From Phoronis australis (lineage: Eukaryota > Phoronida > Phoronidae): DNA of 64,000 bases. The notes beneath the pieces are model-generated. The model was given only the letters and a program-made list of their open reading frames with translations, did not search any database and was not told the DNA's origin. Below, in pieces: positions 63,201 to 64,000 of the stretch; positions within the stretch are counted from its first letter, which is position 1; each line of letters starts with the position of its first letter. A program made the position numbers and the translations under genes. The DNA is taken from contig NMRA01000662.1 of NCBI GenBank assembly GCA_002633005.1, positions 133,375 to 197,374 on the forward strand. Reading direction: 5' to 3'.

Positions 63201-63826
63201 ATTGATGGGTGGGAAACCATATATCTTCTTTTTCGTCGATTTTGTACACACAGGTCAAAATGCATATCACATTGTCTAGTGTAAGTATAAATGAAAATAA
63301 CACATTGAAACTAGCATGCTCCACTCATACTGTAAGAAAACAAAAGATTGCTGAATCAAACAGGGTGGCCATCTATTAAGAAACCCTGTCAACTAGTATT
63401 TCTCGTGAATTTTTCAGTTATAATGTAAGTATTTGAATGATTCGCTTGCTTAATTCAAAACATGGCTGCACGCACTACATGATGTATCTCTTTCTTGTTT
63501 ATCTCCACTGAAAATGTTTAGAAGCCAAACTTTTAGAAAGCTGCATTGGCTAATCATGCAGTGAGGCTTTCTCCCTCTGCGATGGAGCAGAGTTGAGTTG
63601 GGGATGAGATTATCATCAGAACATATTAAGTAATGTTCATATGAACTTAGACGTGTAACGTGTATCAAGCCACGAGACATGACCATAGACTCACATGTTT
63701 TATTTCTATGTCACGCTTTATCACATTCTGTCGATTCTCATCAATTTGTTGGTGTTTCTCTTCTCGATGCTCAGCCTTTTCCATGGCATCTTGGTAACGT
63801 TCTTTGCGCTGACGCTTTCGTCTTTC
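57246..63826 (-). CDS. PDCD7 (U11/U12 snRNP 59-kDa protein), 3'-terminal six coding exons; gene continues beyond the window edge
   Basis: Minus-strand exons in transcript order: 63826-63695, 62119-61981, 61058-60946, 58539-58416, 58242-58155, 57339-57246 (230 codons with TAA). All have AG acceptors and GT donors, and the phases join exactly. Exon 1 is a basic coiled coil (RRKRQRKERYQDAMEKAEHR). Next come ILSQVRKKMADVDRVEELL and LRKLRRLRKD; then LYPPVESDKLF and LMKKQRIVYEDEE; then VMLETELEETERKETY ending WAMFGPR; then DPMYPFDQYYKQANQDL; then NIRRQWDMYLVPPGTPGG and IPQSWVLP. The last match the human C-terminal pattern IRxxWDxYLVP...PQGWVLP. PDCD7 is a U11/U12 di-snRNP subunit recognising minor-class introns in the nucleus. 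Visible introns are all of major GT-AG type and packed with repeats. The shorter tail after WVLP is a difference from human. Confidence 0.9.
57342..57363 (+). repeat. (GA)n serving as pyrimidine tract of the last PDCD7 intron
   Basis: On the minus strand this is a TCTCTC run ending TTTCTGCAG, directly before the last exon at 57339. A microsatellite thus forms the polypyrimidine tract. Confidence 0.85.
57600..57780 (+). repeat. Dispersed repeat family, 3' part (in PDCD7 last intron)
   Basis: It shares AATAAACT-TGAAG, TTGAGT-ACTGAT, TTGGCAACA and AAAAGGC in the same order with 62860-63018. Its 5' part is missing. Confidence 0.65.
57882..58116 (+). repeat. 27-bp minisatellite (8.7 units) in PDCD7 last intron
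   Basis: Units read GGACTGAAGGAAATAACGTC plus CAACACA. One unit has an 8-bp duplication. The array ends 33 bp from the splice donor at 58154. The 27-bp length leaves open frames on both strands, which I reject as genes. Confidence 0.95.
58532..58878 (-). repeat. 29-bp minisatellite (12 units) containing the PDCD7 exon's 3' splice site
   Basis: On the minus strand each unit reads ATGACCTTACCTTCATTAAA followed by GGTGATGTT. The unit next to the exon supplies the true acceptor (AAAG at 58543-58540) and the first eight exon bases (GTGATGTT). Eleven further units repeat this junction upstream. Spliced there, translation would read GTG ATG TTA TGA, a stop. Each unit also has ACCTT...AAGGT inverted arms. 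Confidence 0.9.
59197..59281 (+). repeat. 24-bp tandem repeat (about 3.5 units)
   Basis: Units read ACAGTACAACATAACTCCCT plus TTAA. Confidence 0.85.
59638..60889 (+). mobile_element. Dispersed 445-bp-repeat element, copy B (in a PDCD7 intron)
   Basis: It starts AAGAGCAATGCAGGGCGTTG and ends GGACGCCAGACAGAGATGGC. Internal blocks AAAATGGCCAC recur at about 59719, 60170 and 60567. It is homologous over its length to copy A at 49378-51496, in the same plus orientation. It ends 56 bp before the 3' end of the exon at 60946-61058. Confidence 0.75.
61249..61325 (+). mobile_element. tRNA-derived SINE head
   Basis: A-box TAGCTCAGTGATGAG and perfect B-box GGTTCGATTCC are spaced as in a tRNA. The acceptor stem mostly pairs (CCTCAG with TTGGGG, counting wobble). 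The anticodon position reads GGC, but the anticodon and T stems have mismatches. It lies in a PDCD7 intron. A divergent tRNA-Ala-like pseudogene or SINE is more likely than a functional tRNA. Confidence 0.6.
62518..62688 (+). mobile_element. tRNA-derived SINE, copy 2
   Basis: This is the same family as 32434-32602, in opposite orientation: AGGTTGTAGGTTTGAGTCCC, CTTGAGTCAGGTCTCTAGCT, AAAGCATAAAACTGGTTACA and GGTGAT in the same order. It lies in a PDCD7 intron. Confidence 0.75.
62740..63018 (+). repeat. Dispersed repeat family, longest copy
   Basis: It contains both halves seen separately at 41938-42080 and 57600-57780. It follows the SINE copy 2 directly. No coding capacity is seen. Confidence 0.65.
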
Positions 63827-64000
63827 CTAGACCAACAGAAATAAAAGTATAAAATAATTCAACTTTCAAATTGAAATATAAAGTTAAAGTGAACAGGAGA
63901 CTTGACCATCCGTGAAGGGTATGTGACATAGCTTTGCCTGAATACAGGCGTCAGAGAACCTCCTGGTTGCCACCAATTCCAACACTGCCCACCCTAGTCA
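63827..64000 (-). other. PDCD7 upstream intron at window edge, possibly part of another exon
   Basis: The acceptor TTGGTCTAG lies at 63835-63827. Farther out, a minus-strand open frame (VLELVATRRFSDACIQ) could belong to an upstream exon, but no clear donor is seen and I do not call it. Confidence 0.3.

Overview
This is metazoan nuclear DNA. Genes are split by GT-AG introns, coding density is very low (about 2.4 kb of recognisable coding sequence in 64 kb), the DNA is AT-rich, and SINEs, foldback elements and minisatellites are dense. Family content and repeat style suggest a marine invertebrate (mollusc, brachiopod or similar), but I cannot name the species. Five N gaps, three of them at poly-G runs, and a 1.47 kb near-identical duplication joined by a single N show a draft assembly of a heterozygous genome.

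Layout. (1) 1-1.9 kb, plus strand: the last coding exon and 3' UTR of an unrecognised gene whose proline/asparagine/glutamine-rich C-terminus ends at 906. Its UTR carries five Pumilio-type elements. (2) 1.9-25.8 kb: no recognisable gene. It holds a 44-bp minisatellite split by an insertion, a few simple repeats and long AT-rich stretches with TAAT-type sites. (3) 25.78-31.4 kb, plus strand: a complete four-exon cytochrome P450 of the CYP7/CYP8 group (490 aa) with a CRE and TATA box upstream. Its heme-ligand loop is three residues shorter than the family norm. (4) 30-57 kb: a repeat-rich interval with MITEs, two SINE relics, the large duplication, a 15-bp minisatellite with higher-order structure, hAT-type elements, a decayed hAT-like transposase, a decayed gene of a transposon-associated family (motif HxFTGCD), a dispersed element with 445-bp internal repeats, and two large foldback elements. 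(5) 57.2-63.8 kb, minus strand: the six 3'-terminal coding exons of PDCD7, the 59-kDa protein of the U11/U12 minor-spliceosome snRNP. The 5' part of the gene lies beyond the right edge.

The three genes show no functional link. The clearest unusual features are: the PDCD7 intron minisatellite, whose twelve 29-bp units each repeat the 3' splice site and first bases of the adjoining exon; the shortened cysteine loop of an otherwise intact P450; the Pumilio-site cluster; and the foldback elements at 55.1-56.5 kb.
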